From Puniceicoccaceae bacterium (lineage in GTDB: Bacteria; Verrucomicrobiota; Verrucomicrobiia; Opitutales; JAFGAQ01), in contig JBEGIR010000063.1 in the NCBI GenBank assembly GCA_040224245.1, forward strand, positions 1 through 64,000: a DNA stretch of 64,000 nt, written 5' to 3'. Shown here in pieces: positions 46,162 through 55,883 of the stretch (position 1 is the first letter of the stretch; each line of letters opens with the position of its first letter). A program made the position numbers and the translations under genes. The notes beneath the pieces were generated by a model. It did no database searches. It was not told the DNA's origin and worked only from the letters and a program-made list of their open reading frames with translations.

Positions 46162-46629
46162 ATGAGTGACGAAGTCTCGGAGAGTGAAGCCAGCCAGCTC
46201 ATCGAATGTTTCAAACATGATGCTCCCGCCATTCTTGCATTGCTGGAGCGGCAACTGAGCGTATTGCATACGCGTGGCCAGTTGGTCATCGGTTTTGGGT
46301 CGATTGTCATCACAACCACAGGTTTTTCGGGTCGAATGATAGCGGGAACTCATGCCACAGCACAAGTTTCCATCATTGTTGGACTCGTGCTTGTGCTTCT
46401 GTCTTGTATCTGGACGTTTCTCAAAGTGATGCGTGTCGAATGGGTCGTGAGTACCAGCCTTCAGTCGGATCTCTATCAAACGGTTCAGACGATTCTTCAC
46501 TACCGCGATTCAAAAACCCGTGCTTACCGGATCGGGGGATACGGTGTTTTTGTTGGATTTGCGATCTACGTGGTGGCGATTGCAATCATGTTGCTAAACC
46601 CAGAACCCCTGACTGTCCCAGTGCGATAG
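46162..46629 (+). CDS. Small integral membrane protein of unknown function
   Basis: A 155-residue protein with an N-terminal acidic stretch (SDEVSESEASQLIECF) and three likely membrane helices: about 40-60 (RGQLVIGFGSIVITTTGF), 68-92 (VSIIVGLVLVLLSCIWTF), and 127-147 (GGYGVFVGFAIYVVAIAIML). A conserved-looking linker follows the second helix (VMRVEWVVSTSLQSDLYQT). I start at ATG 46162, preceded by AAGGA. No family recognised. It is divergent from the histidine kinase gene. Confidence 0.75.
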   Translation: MSDEVSESEASQLIECFKHDAPAILALLERQLSVLHTRGQLVIGFGSIVITTTGFSGRMIAGTHATAQVSIIVGLVLVLLSCIWTFLKVMRVEWVVSTSLQSDLYQTVQTILHYRDSKTRAYRIGGYGVFVGFAIYVVAIAIMLLNPEPLTVPVR

Positions 46630-46713
46630 CAGGGTGGGATACAGTTGTTTGTGTGAGAGCGTAAAGTAGCATTACCCGACATCATGTCATGGGCGATGTC
46701 GCGACACTGTTGC

Positions 46714-46929
46714 TCAATCGTAGTGGTAGCATCGATTGTTGCGCTGACCGAAAATACGGGCGGGCAACAGCATCAGGCTCCGAAACAACTCGAATAAGCC
46801 TTCAAAGACAATACCGACTACGCGAAACGGCAGGAGCATAAGCCAGATCAGGGGATAGAGCAGCAGTGCCAGTATTGCGACTGGCCACGCCAGCAAAAAG
46901 AGCAGGATCCAAAGCAGAAAATTGGTCAT
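46714..46929 (-). CDS. Small membrane protein
   Basis: A 71-residue protein with one long or two short hydrophobic helices (FLLWILLFLLAWPVAILALLLYPLIWLMLLPF, read in parts) and an amphipathic C-terminal part ending RNNRCYHYD. I do not recognise the family. The composition (Leu-rich helix, basic tail) is typical of a real small membrane protein. Confidence 0.65.
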   Translation of the reverse strand: MTNFLLWILLFLLAWPVAILALLLYPLIWLMLLPFRVVGIVFEGLFELFRSLMLLPARIFGQRNNRCYHYD

Positions 46930-47235
46930 GGTTGAGATGTTGATTGAAGTGTTGCGAAATGTGTTGCGCTTTTTATTGCAAGGAACATGCCAGAAAAATT
47001 ACGGATCGGGAGATTGTGTTGATTCCGGGCGAAAGCGGGATTTCTCCTGTTCGGATTATTAGGATTTCTGCGGTTTTGAAAGAAAATCGGGTCAAGGAAT
47101 TTATGGGCAAATGCAGTTCCGATGCTGAAAGCGGGCCGAGGGGTTTGGTTATTTTGACGAAGATGCGGCGAAAAACACCAAGCCAGGTTGTTTTTATCGG
47201 TAGATGCCTCGCTGAGAATGCTTGTTGCCCGCAGA
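46930..47235. other. Intergenic region, no gene seen
   Basis: About 300 bases between the small membrane protein and rsmB-like gene, with no recognisable product in any frame. It carries the promoter of the small membrane protein. No notable hairpin. Confidence 0.4.
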
Positions 47236-48447
47236 TCAATGTTGTGAAGCCCGCTGCAAACGTGCCATGAAAAAACCCTGTCCACCCTGCGAATCGGGCA
47301 GCAGTGTTTGAGCTTGCTGCAGGTGGAAGTCTGGGAATGAGTTAAGGAAACTCGAAATTTGTTCGGTATTTTCCTCGTTGAGCAAGCTGCAGGTTGCATA
47401 GACCAGCGTTCCGCCGGGTTTCACGACCCAGGCGTGTCGGCGCAGCAGTTCGGCTTGTTCGTTTTGCAACTGATCGAGACGCTGTTGGGTAAGCGTGAAT
47501 TTGATTTCGGGATGTCGACCGAGCGTTCCGGTGCCACTACAAGGTGCATCGATCAACACCAGATCAAACGAATCCCGCAAACGTTTCAGAGTTTTGGTCG
47601 ACGTCTTCAGGCGGCTTTGCAGGCAGTGTACGCCAGCTCTTCGGGCACGCTCCTGCAGACGCTCAAGTTTCTGAGCAACAATATCCATCGCAATGATCTG
47701 TCCCCGATTTTGCATGAGTGCGGCGAGGTGCAGGCTTTTCCCCCCGGCACCTGCGCACCCGTCGAGCACGCGTTGACCCGGTTTCACCTGACAAAACGGG
47801 GCGACTTGTTGGGAGTGTTGATCCTGAATTTCGAACCACCCATTGCGAAACGCTTCGGTGTGATGGAGGTGAGTTTCACCCCTCATGCTGAGGGTTTCGG
47901 GACCCAGTTTTTGAACTGAGAATCCATTTGATTGCAGCGATTGCATCACGGCAGTTGGGGTGCTTTTGAGCGTATTGACGCGCAGCGTCGGGGGTTGGTG
48001 CTGGTTGAGTGCAGCCAGAATGGTCTTGAGTTCGTTCCCATGGGATGCCTGAAGGCGATCCCACAGAAAGGGTGAAAGGCTGTAAAAACGGGGAGGGTCG
48101 AGTTGTGCCTGGGCGAGGCGTTGTGTCCATCTGACGGGCCAGGATGCGGGGTCTTTGAGACAGGCATCGAGATCGGGCTTGAAGTCTGTAGTCACCTTTA
48201 GCAGGACATCGGCCAGGCTGGCATCCAGAGCAGGTTTTTGTTCTGCCAGAAAACACAGCAAATACCAATGCCGGAGCAGTGCTTTGGCGATAGGGAAGGT
48301 GGCAAGGATACGTGATCGGTGCTCCGGTGGTGCCTCAGCCATGAGCAGGGTGTGTGCGCCTTCAACGGTGGCAGATTGTGTAAAAACGGCGTGCAGCAGG
48401 GCTTGCAGCGAAGAAAGGTCATAGGAATCTGGGTCGATCGGGTGCAC
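47236..48447 (-). CDS. RsmB-like 16S rRNA m5C methyltransferase
   Basis: A 403-residue RNA cytosine-5 methylase of the RsmB/Nol1/Nop2 type. SAM loop LDGCAGAGGKSLHLAA; catalytic Cys in DAPCSGTGTLGRHPEIK and a second in TLVYATCSLL. The N-terminal ~130 residues are helical, the place where RsmB carries a NusB-like domain. The annotated first codon is GTG (48447). Methylation of C967 is the family inference. Confidence 0.9.
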   Translation of the reverse strand: MHPIDPDSYDLSSLQALLHAVFTQSATVEGAHTLLMAEAPPEHRSRILATFPIAKALLRHWYLLCFLAEQKPALDASLADVLLKVTTDFKPDLDACLKDPASWPVRWTQRLAQAQLDPPRFYSLSPFLWDRLQASHGNELKTILAALNQHQPPTLRVNTLKSTPTAVMQSLQSNGFSVQKLGPETLSMRGETHLHHTEAFRNGWFEIQDQHSQQVAPFCQVKPGQRVLDGCAGAGGKSLHLAALMQNRGQIIAMDIVAQKLERLQERARRAGVHCLQSRLKTSTKTLKRLRDSFDLVLIDAPCSGTGTLGRHPEIKFTLTQQRLDQLQNEQAELLRRHAWVVKPGGTLVYATCSLLNEENTEQISSFLNSFPDFHLQQAQTLLPDSQGGQGFFMARLQRASQH

Positions 48448-48708
48448 GCCTGAAATTTGTAACTCCGCATTCGCTGAGGCAACTCTGCATTCAGAAATAC
48501 CCTCGATTCTGAACAGAACTCCGCATGCGCGGTTGTGCAGAAGGGACGCTTAGGACAGTTCGGATTGATCGCGATGCTGCCGGACGTTGCATGCATCGAT
48601 TCCCATTGATATGCGGTTGCACTGTGCCCGGATTTGGGTGATGAATGCAGCATGTTGAGTGGTCAGGGATTGGGGAAAAAGGGGTTGAGCCATGTGCAGG
48701 AGAAATTC

Positions 48709-50241
48709 ATGGAAGTTCCCGAAGACTGGGAAGCGTTGACGCCAATGCAGCGACTCGATCTGCTGGAGCGGGTTCGCAGTGCGTTTGACAGGCTTTCGAA
48801 TCGGGAGATCTGGTTGCAGGCACTTGAGCAGCGTGTTCTTGCTTCGATGCACGCTCTACCGATTGCGGAGGCAAAACTTGTTTTCCGAGTGCTGGAGCAC
48901 CTGGAGTCGGTCCGCCCGGAACTCGAATCAAGGCTGATACTGCAATTGCATGCCCCATTGGCATTGCTGGGACAGAAACTGGGAGTCCTGGGAGCTTGCG
49001 GCGGTGATCGATCCCTGAAGGCGCTGGAGGAACTGCGCAGCTCGGAGCTCTGGACGGAATGCTCATCGTTTGTACAAAAACAATGGCATAAGGCCATGGG
49101 GCGATTGCGCCGACGCCTCGCTTCTCCATCGGTCCTGGAGTTGGACAAATTGCCCTGGAATCGGAAAGTGCGCTGGGTGTTGCAATGCATTCCCGGCATG
49201 GAAGCGATGTTGGCCGACGAGATTGCTGAAAAACTGCCCTCAGAACTCATCGTGCAGCCATGGGAAACGATGAGCGGTGAGGTGTGGGTTCAGCCAGTTC
49301 GGCATGCCTTCACACTGCATTCGCTGTTGCAGTTGCGACTGTTTTCCGAAGCCCGCATGGTGCTCGTTCCACTGCTTGTCGGATTGCCGAAAGCGATGGA
49401 ACCCATGCTAGAGGAAGTGGCGCAAGCATTGTCGGACAGTGCTCTTGCCAGTATCCCTGCAGCCTGCACCCAAGGACCGATACGGTTTGCGGTGCGAACT
49501 TCGGGCAAACAGCGTCCATCGGGGGCACAGCTGGCGAAGGCAGCGCGGAAGCTGGAGAAGTGCTTGAATGATTCGTCACTTGGGGAGAGGCAATGGATCA
49601 ACGATCCTCGGGATGAGAATTGGGTGTTTCAACTGCATTGGACGGCAGCCGATCAATTGCTTCTGGGCTTGCAGATATCGGCAAAAGACTGGGACCTGCG
49701 GTTTGCCTATCGCATCGCGGACCTGCCGGCGGCTTCGCATCCGGTCGTTGCGGCACTCCTTGCGCGTGAAGCGTTGCCATTACTGTCGCAACGAGCTGAA
49801 GTGCTCGACCCATTTTGCGGATCTGCACTTGAACTCATCGAGTTGGGCCGTGCGCGTCCGGATCTTCGGCTCCGGGCGGGAGATGTGAGTGCGGATGCCC
49901 TGCGCATCGCGGCAATGCTTGCGGAGCGTGCACAGGTCACCCTTGAATCCATGGAGTGCAAGGATGTGCTGCAGTGGTCCCGTCAACAGGATCTGGATGC
50001 GGTTGTTACGAATCCTCCATTTGGGCGACGCGCAAAAAGTGCAGATATTGTTGAGTTATTGCAGTTATTTCTCAAAGCGATTCCGGGTTGGCTGAAACCT
50101 GGGGGAGTGCTGGTTTGGATTTCACCTCAGCCACGCCGAACAGCGGCAACATTGACGGAAGTCGGCATGCATCTCCTGATGCGACAAGCCATGGACCTGG
50201 GTGGTATTCGGGTCGAATTGCAGGTGGCGCAGAAGCGATAA
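48709..50241 (+). CDS. THUMP-type RNA methyltransferase with helical N-terminal extension
   Basis: A 510-residue protein. The N-terminal ~130 residues are nearly all alpha-helical (MQRLDLLERVRSAF, AKLVFRVLEHLESV) and resemble HEAT-like repeats. The middle (about 150-300) looks like a THUMP/pre-methylase region, and the last 180 residues form a UPF0020-type methylase: LDPFCGSALELIELG, the catalytic VVTNPPFGRR and KPGGVLVWISP. It could methylate guanosine N2 in rRNA or tRNA. AGGAGA six bases ahead supports ATG 48709. Confidence 0.83.
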   Translation: MEVPEDWEALTPMQRLDLLERVRSAFDRLSNREIWLQALEQRVLASMHALPIAEAKLVFRVLEHLESVRPELESRLILQLHAPLALLGQKLGVLGACGGDRSLKALEELRSSELWTECSSFVQKQWHKAMGRLRRRLASPSVLELDKLPWNRKVRWVLQCIPGMEAMLADEIAEKLPSELIVQPWETMSGEVWVQPVRHAFTLHSLLQLRLFSEARMVLVPLLVGLPKAMEPMLEEVAQALSDSALASIPAACTQGPIRFAVRTSGKQRPSGAQLAKAARKLEKCLNDSSLGERQWINDPRDENWVFQLHWTAADQLLLGLQISAKDWDLRFAYRIADLPAASHPVVAALLAREALPLLSQRAEVLDPFCGSALELIELGRARPDLRLRAGDVSADALRIAAMLAERAQVTLESMECKDVLQWSRQQDLDAVVTNPPFGRRAKSADIVELLQLFLKAIPGWLKPGGVLVWISPQPRRTAATLTEVGMHLLMRQAMDLGGIRVELQVAQKR

Positions 50242-50376
50242 TCGTGAACTCAATGTTCGTGGATGAGCACTTGTGCCCAATGCAAGGCGGGTGGGAAAGG
50301 AGAGGGAAAGGTTCCTGTCAATAGGGGTGACCCAAGATTGAATTGCAACGCTAAGGAACATGGACAGAATGCGGGT

Positions 50377-51708
50377 ATGGCCATCTTGAAAGGGTATCCC
50401 CGCATCTGCCAGCTGTTCTTGTGTTGTGTCTTTGTGAGTGCTGGAGCATTCGCGCAGGACTTGAATGAGCAGGATCGGCAGCGCATCCAAGAACTGACGT
50501 GGCAGGATCATCAAGCCATGCTGCGCATGCTCGGAATCGAGTCATTGCGACCGGGTCCATCGGGAGATCCCGATGCCCCGAATGCGGCAAATCAAAATGA
50601 ACGCATGGCAGGGCCGTTTTCGGAGCTGCCGGACCCCCTTCGCTTTGACGATGGGCAGGTGGTGGATTCGCCTGCTGCATGGCGAGCAAGACGTGCTGAA
50701 ATTGCTGAACATTTCGACCGTGAAGTCTATGGCAGAGTACCGGATGAAATTCCGGCGGTGACTTGGAAACTTGTGGGTACGGAGGACCGGACTCATGGGT
50801 CGGTGGCTGCCACCCAATTTCAATACACTGGTCAGATAGCATCTCCATCGGCTTCGGTGCCGGTGGATGCTGTGCTGGATCTGACATTGACCTTGCCAGT
50901 TGGCGAGAGTGAACAAGTTCCGGTGATACTCGCCTTCACATGGAGTGAGGCAATTCGGCAACGGTTCCCTGAACCCGAACCGGGATGGAAAGAGCAGGTT
51001 TTGGCCATGGGGTGGGGATGTGCGGAACTGATGCCGACAGAGCTTCAGGCTGATCATGGCGCAGGGTTGCAAGAGGGCGTCATTGGATTGCTCAACCAGG
51101 GAGAACGGCGGGATGCCGACGACTGGGGAGCACTCAGGGCATGGGCTTGGGGAGCCAGTCGGGTGCTGGATCTGATGGAAACCCTGCCTGCAATTGATGC
51201 GAAGCGGGTGGGAATTGAAGGACTTTCGCGATACGGAAAAGCGGCACTGGTGACGATGGCCTATGATGAACGCTTTGCAATTGCGTTGGTAGGATCGTCG
51301 GGCGCAGGAGGCGCCAAAATCCTGCGGCGTATTTTTGGGGAGCAAGTGGAGAACCTGGCATCAAGTTATGCGTATCACTGGTTTGCCCCGAATTTCATTC
51401 GGTACGCGGGACCCCTCTCTGTGGATGACCTTCCGGTCGATGCTCATCAGCTGATCGCGATGTGTGCGCCGCGCCCGGTTTTCATCAGCGTGGGTTCCCC
51501 TGACGTGGAGGGACAGTGGATTGACGCGCGCGGCATGTTTCTGGCTGCGGTGGAAGCGAGTCCGGTCTATGAATTCCTGGGTGCCCGAGGCTTGGAGACC
51601 GATGAGTTTCCCCTTCTGGGAACGGGCCTGCTCGACGGGGAATTGGCCTTCCGACAGCATGAAGGAGGACACACCGTTTACCCCAACTGGCCCTACTTTC
51701 TGGACTAG
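50377..51708 (+). CDS. CE15-like glucuronoyl esterase (secreted)
   Basis: A 443-residue protein with a signal peptide (~1-27, YPRICQLFLCCVFVSAGAFA). The catalytic Ser284 is in GLSRYGKAA; CE15 members have GCSRxGK, so the Cys is Leu here. AYHWFAPNF, DAHQLIAMCAPRPV and the His-bearing HEGGHTVYPNWPYF follow. Such esterases split ester links between glucuronic acid of plant xylan and lignin alcohols. A plausible role is plant or algal polysaccharide use. Substrate not proven. Confidence 0.87.
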   Translation: MAILKGYPRICQLFLCCVFVSAGAFAQDLNEQDRQRIQELTWQDHQAMLRMLGIESLRPGPSGDPDAPNAANQNERMAGPFSELPDPLRFDDGQVVDSPAAWRARRAEIAEHFDREVYGRVPDEIPAVTWKLVGTEDRTHGSVAATQFQYTGQIASPSASVPVDAVLDLTLTLPVGESEQVPVILAFTWSEAIRQRFPEPEPGWKEQVLAMGWGCAELMPTELQADHGAGLQEGVIGLLNQGERRDADDWGALRAWAWGASRVLDLMETLPAIDAKRVGIEGLSRYGKAALVTMAYDERFAIALVGSSGAGGAKILRRIFGEQVENLASSYAYHWFAPNFIRYAGPLSVDDLPVDAHQLIAMCAPRPVFISVGSPDVEGQWIDARGMFLAAVEASPVYEFLGARGLETDEFPLLGTGLLDGELAFRQHEGGHTVYPNWPYFLD

Positions 51709-51814
51709 GCGAAGCGGTATTTTGAATCAGAAGCTTCTAATTGACCCACTGGAACCTGTTCTTTAGGGTGCATATTCCCTCGGAGTAATTTCAAGGCACA
51801 GCTTATTTTCCGTC

Positions 51815-52795
51815 ATGCATTATCGAAAATTTGGACCTGAACGCATCAATGTATCTGAAGTCGGACTCGGCTGCTGGCAGCTTGGAGGGGATTGGACTCA
51901 GGTCAGTGACGATCAGGCCAATGACATCCTGAAAAACGCATTGGAGCAGGGTATCACCTTTTTTGACACTGCGGATGTGTATGGAGGAGGACGCAGTGAA
52001 ACGCTGATCGGTGATTTTCTGAAGCAACACCGGACTGAGGTTTTTGTGGCGACAAAGGCTGGCCGCATGTCCATGTTTCCCGATCAATATTCTCGGGATG
52101 GGCTGCGCGAGTGCATAGAGGCATCCCTCCGCCGACTGCAGCGACCTGCACTCGATTTGCTACAACTGCACTGCATCCCATTCGAAGTCATGAAACAGGG
52201 CGATGTATGGGAGTGGCTTGAGGCGTTTCGCGAACAGGGCTTGATACGGCAATATGGAGCAAGTGTGGAAACCATGGAGGAGGCAGAGTGGTGCCTGGAC
52301 CATGTGGAACGACTCGCTTCCCTGCAGATCATTTTCAATATTTTTCGACAGAAACCTCTGCAATCCGTCTTGGACAAGGCGGCCCATCAGCAGGTGGGGA
52401 TTTTAGCAAGGCTGCCATTGGCCAGTGGCTTGCTCAGTGGGAAAATGAAACGGGAAACAAAGTTTGATCCTACGGATCATCGACACTATAATGCGGATGG
52501 TGCGGCATTTAACGTGGGCGAAACATTTGCGGGGTTGCCATTTGAAAAAGGAGTGGAGCTGGCTGCGGCCCTGGATGCTTACCGCGAACCGACGCTTCCG
52601 ATGGCGATGTGGGCATTGCGGTGGATTTTGGATCACGCTGCGGTATCTGTCGTGATTCCCGGTGCATCGCGTGCAAAGCAGGTGGTATCCAATGCGATGG
52701 CTTCCTCTCTCCTGCCCTTGTCTGATGAGACTCATCGGGACTTGAGGGCATTTTATCAGGATCAGGTGCATGAGCACATTCGGGGTCCGTATTGA
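51815..52795 (+). CDS. Aldo/keto reductase
   Basis: A 326-residue NADPH-dependent reductase. The catalytic tetrad is visible as Asp and Tyr in FFDTADVYGGGRSE, Lys in ATKAGRMS and His in QLHCIPF. It ends with the standard VVIPGASRAKQV cofactor segment. It differs from the YghZ-like gene at 18.4 kb in having a short Tyr loop. Substrate unknown. Confidence 0.92.
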   Translation: MHYRKFGPERINVSEVGLGCWQLGGDWTQVSDDQANDILKNALEQGITFFDTADVYGGGRSETLIGDFLKQHRTEVFVATKAGRMSMFPDQYSRDGLRECIEASLRRLQRPALDLLQLHCIPFEVMKQGDVWEWLEAFREQGLIRQYGASVETMEEAEWCLDHVERLASLQIIFNIFRQKPLQSVLDKAAHQQVGILARLPLASGLLSGKMKRETKFDPTDHRHYNADGAAFNVGETFAGLPFEKGVELAAALDAYREPTLPMAMWALRWILDHAAVSVVIPGASRAKQVVSNAMASSLLPLSDETHRDLRAFYQDQVHEHIRGPY

Positions 52796-52920
52796 GGCGA
52801 CGAATGTCAAAACAGATTGTGAGGGGGAACCGCCGTTATGCAGGATGCTGAACTCCATCACATGCTAAAGAGCATGGGACCTTACGGTTGAACTGAAAAC
52901 TGAGTTTCTGCCGTGTGGCC

Positions 52921-53754
52921 CTACCAATTGGCCTCGGAATCGGTGGATTCAGAGTCGCCGGAAGTGGTGTTGAGTTCGGAGAGAGTGATTCGCTTCTCCG
53001 AGTGCTCAAGTGCATCGAGCAACAGCAGTGCTTCCTGCAGACTCAGCCGATCCGTGGATGGGGTGCCTGGGGAGGATTCCCGTGTTTTGGGAGCATCGGG
53101 CATCTTTGCCTGATCGGGGTCAGACCCCGATGCAGGTGGTTCCCGGTCGGACTCGGGGGCATCGGATTCGTCGCCGGACTGGGGGTTGGTCTCTGGGTCG
53201 GAGGGATCGGGTTCCGGTTGCGACTCCTCGGGAGAGGAGGATGGATTCTCCTGCTCTTGAGCTTGCAGCTCGGCAGCCAGTTTGTTGCGAAGCTCTCTAC
53301 ACCGCATCAGGTTTACCCGTCCTGCTTCTTTGTTGGGGTCGAGTTCGACGGTGTTCTCAAAAGCGACCACAGCCTGGTCGAGATAGTCCAGCATGCGAAC
53401 CGTGTCGTCGGATGCGTAAAGTTTGCTCTGCTCGAAGAGAGTCACTCCGATATTGAACTCTGCCAAAGCCTGGAAATCCGGATCTTCGATGCTGAGTTGC
53501 ACGGCCCGGTCGAAAGCCCGCAGGGCACTTTGGAACCGAAAGGAGTGGAAGTAGGCAATACCGAGGTTGTACTGAAAATCAGCTCGAGCTGGTTCGGTAC
53601 TCAGCATGGCTTCGTAGGCAATGATGGCAGATTCGTATTCGCCAGCCAACAGGGATTGGTAGGCGTCTTCTGCAGAAGTGCGAATCGTAGCTGTAGCGAT
53701 ATTTGAAAGCGTCAGCAGCATGCAAAGCATGTAAGAAATGCGTAGCGATTTCAT
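52921..53754 (-). CDS. TPR protein of the Bat cluster (BatC-like)
   Basis: A 277-residue exported protein. Signal peptide (~1-23, LRISYMLCMLLTLSNIATA), three or four TPR motifs (~25-150: AEDAYQSLLAGEYESAIIAYEAML, FQYNLGIAYFHSFRFQSALRAFDRAV read in parts), then an acidic disordered stretch rich in Pro, Glu, Ser and Asp (~165-235). It ends with a helical segment LQEALLLLDALEHSEK. This architecture fits BatC of the aerotolerance (Bat) operon. ATG 53754 is preferred over the longer frame. Confidence 0.85.
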   Translation of the reverse strand: MKSLRISYMLCMLLTLSNIATATIRTSAEDAYQSLLAGEYESAIIAYEAMLSTEPARADFQYNLGIAYFHSFRFQSALRAFDRAVQLSIEDPDFQALAEFNIGVTLFEQSKLYASDDTVRMLDYLDQAVVAFENTVELDPNKEAGRVNLMRCRELRNKLAAELQAQEQENPSSSPEESQPEPDPSDPETNPQSGDESDAPESDREPPASGSDPDQAKMPDAPKTRESSPGTPSTDRLSLQEALLLLDALEHSEKRITLSELNTTSGDSESTDSEANW

Positions 53755-53807
53755 CAGTGAATGGCGGTTTTCAAAAAAGGATGGGTGATGTTGGTTCGGG
53801 AGCGAAA

Positions 53808-54836
53808 TCAGTGTGAGCGGGAAGCGGATGCTGTGTTTTCGTTGCGTCGTGTGCCGATCGAAAATTCCAGACACAAGAGCAAAAAAGCTGCAAGCAGAGG
53901 GACCTGGTAATAGTCAACGGGGATTCTGCGCTCTTCAATTTCGGCGTCACTTGGCTGTTCGGCTTGGGGAAACAGCCAGTTGTCGAGGTGGCGTATGGAG
54001 TAGTTTTCGGATTGAAAATGAAGGGAATCCCCTCGGAGTTGGGATGCGATGCGCTGAAGCAGCTCCGGGTTTGCGCGCGAGAAAACAACATTGCCGCGAT
54101 TGTCAAAGAAGTAGGGTTCGGATGCGTTTCCCTGGTTATTGGGGATCAACCCCCCTTTGGGGGTGCCGATGCAGATCGTGTTGACCTTGATTTCACGGTC
54201 ACGGAGAAACTGAAGTGCCAGTTGAAGTCGGGTGGAATGATCTTCTCCATCGGAAATCAGAATGACGCGGTCGCGCTCGGGATGTTGCACGAGATCTGGA
54301 AGCATCATTAGCGCGCGCGCAATGTCGGAACCCTGCTGTTGCATGACCTCAGGTCCCTGCGTTTCGAGTGCTTCGAGCAATGCGGCATGATCTCCCGTGA
54401 TGGGGCATTGAAGGAAGGCATTTCCAGCGAAGACGAGTAACCCCATTTCGGTTCCCGGGTGTCGTTCGACAATCTCGCGAATGACCAATTTAGAGCGTTC
54501 CAAACGGTTTGGGTAGACATCTTCCACCAGCATACTGCGCGAAACATCGAGAAGGATGATGACCTGATTTTTGGATTTTCGGAGATCGATCCATTGGAAT
54601 CCAAACTGAGGCCGTGCCAGGGCAAGCATCAGTGTGCTGATACCGAGTACCGTGAGCAGTACCTTGATGCGTGATCGGGTGACACTGTGGTTGTTGAGTG
54701 CCTTTTCGGGAATTTCGTAGATCGCACTGAGTTGAGAAACCCGACGACGACGATGGCGTCGCGATTGCACGTAGAGCAAACCAAACAGGAACAGTGCCAG
54801 TGGAATTGCGAACACAAACTGTGGGTTTTCAAACAT
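53808..54836 (-). CDS. BatB-like VWA membrane protein
   Basis: A 342-residue protein with N-terminal membrane helices (~8-24 and ~58-77), a von Willebrand A domain (~90-280) with MIDAS motif DVSRSM and a late helix (~308-328). Pattern LARPQFGFQW before the VWA domain is typical of Bat proteins. It acts with BatA in the inner membrane. It begins 21 bases after batA ends. Confidence 0.9.
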   Translation of the reverse strand: MFENPQFVFAIPLALFLFGLLYVQSRRHRRRRVSQLSAIYEIPEKALNNHSVTRSRIKVLLTVLGISTLMLALARPQFGFQWIDLRKSKNQVIILLDVSRSMLVEDVYPNRLERSKLVIREIVERHPGTEMGLLVFAGNAFLQCPITGDHAALLEALETQGPEVMQQQGSDIARALMMLPDLVQHPERDRVILISDGEDHSTRLQLALQFLRDREIKVNTICIGTPKGGLIPNNQGNASEPYFFDNRGNVVFSRANPELLQRIASQLRGDSLHFQSENYSIRHLDNWLFPQAEQPSDAEIEERRIPVDYYQVPLLAAFLLLCLEFSIGTRRNENTASASRSH

Positions 54837-54857
54837 CAGTTAAAGCGGAAAACGGGT

Positions 54858-55883
54858 TTAGGGTACCTTGTGCAGGAAGGTGCGCGCCAGGAAAAGTTCA
54901 AGTGCAAGCAGTAGCGCGGCGAGCATCATGGGCAGCATCATCAGTTCTCTGGCTTCATCGTAGCGAACGAAGGTGACTTCACGTTTTTCAAGACGATCAA
55001 TCTCCTGATAAATGGTTTTGAGACTCTCCAAGCTGGTAGCACGGAAATAGGTTCCTCCAGTGAGTTGGGCGATCTCACGCAGCATGGGTTCATCAATTTC
55101 GAATTCGACCCAGTCCATCACCGGATTACCACTTGAGTTCCGCACAATTCCTCCGGTTCCTTGTCGTGGCATCAGGACGGCACCGGACTTTCCCACTCCG
55201 ATTGTATAGATGCGAATACCGAATCGATCTGCCGCTTCGGCGGCTGTGATGGGGTGTAAGTTACCAGCATTGTTTTCACCATCGGTGAGCAGGATGAGCA
55301 CCTTCGACTCTGCTTCGATGGAACGCAGACGGTTGGTGGCTATACCGATCGCGCTGCCGATGGCGGTGGAGTTGGGTCCGATCAGCCCGATCTCAAGGCG
55401 TTCAAAATTGCTTTGCAACCATTCCCGATTGGAAGTGAGAGGGCTGACGAGAAAAGGTTCCTCTGCGAACACGAGCAAACCGATGCGGTCGTTTTTGCGA
55501 TTTTGAATAAACTCGGCGACCACCTCCTTCACGATGACGAGACGATTGACGAGTTTGCCATCGAGTTCAAAATCGTGGGCGTGCATGGAGCCCGAAAGGT
55601 CGATGGCCAGCATGATATCGACTCCGGCAGTGACCTCTTCTATCCATTTGCGACCGATCTGCGGGCGCATGAGTGCAATCACGATCAGCAACAGTACCAG
55701 CAGGCGAAGTATGGTCAGCAGGCGTCGCAGGCGTGAAAAGCCTCGCTTGACCACCTCATGCAATGCCCAGTTGCTGGAAAACCGCAGTGTTGAACCCTTG
55801 CCCCAATAGCGCCGCAGTCCCAATGCCGCGACAAACAGCAAGAGCAGTAGACCATAGAGCGGATCCTGGAAGCGAAAGTACAC
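54858..55883 (-). CDS. BatA-like VWA membrane protein
   Basis: A 341-residue relative of BatB with the same plan: N-terminal helices (~10-25 and ~55-72), MRPQIGRKW, a VWA domain with MIDAS DLSGSM, and a C-terminal helix. First gene of the minus operon batA-batB-TPR. The usual partner genes moxR and a DUF58 gene do not lie upstream; the space to 56499 holds no gene. Confidence 0.9.
   Translation of the reverse strand: MYFRFQDPLYGLLLLLFVAALGLRRYWGKGSTLRFSSNWALHEVVKRGFSRLRRLLTILRLLVLLLIVIALMRPQIGRKWIEEVTAGVDIMLAIDLSGSMHAHDFELDGKLVNRLVIVKEVVAEFIQNRKNDRIGLLVFAEEPFLVSPLTSNREWLQSNFERLEIGLIGPNSTAIGSAIGIATNRLRSIEAESKVLILLTDGENNAGNLHPITAAEAADRFGIRIYTIGVGKSGAVLMPRQGTGGIVRNSSGNPVMDWVEFEIDEPMLREIAQLTGGTYFRATSLESLKTIYQEIDRLEKREVTFVRYDEARELMMLPMMLAALLLALELFLARTFLHKVP

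Noticed and set aside
46162-46629. The three-helix membrane protein as a Pycsar-type effector
   Set aside because: The general layout is similar, but no signature is visible and there is no cyclase gene next to it.
46944-47270. A 108-codon plus frame in the gap before the rRNA methylase
   Set aside because: Basic and Cys-rich, no signal or family; overlaps the methylase end on the other strand.
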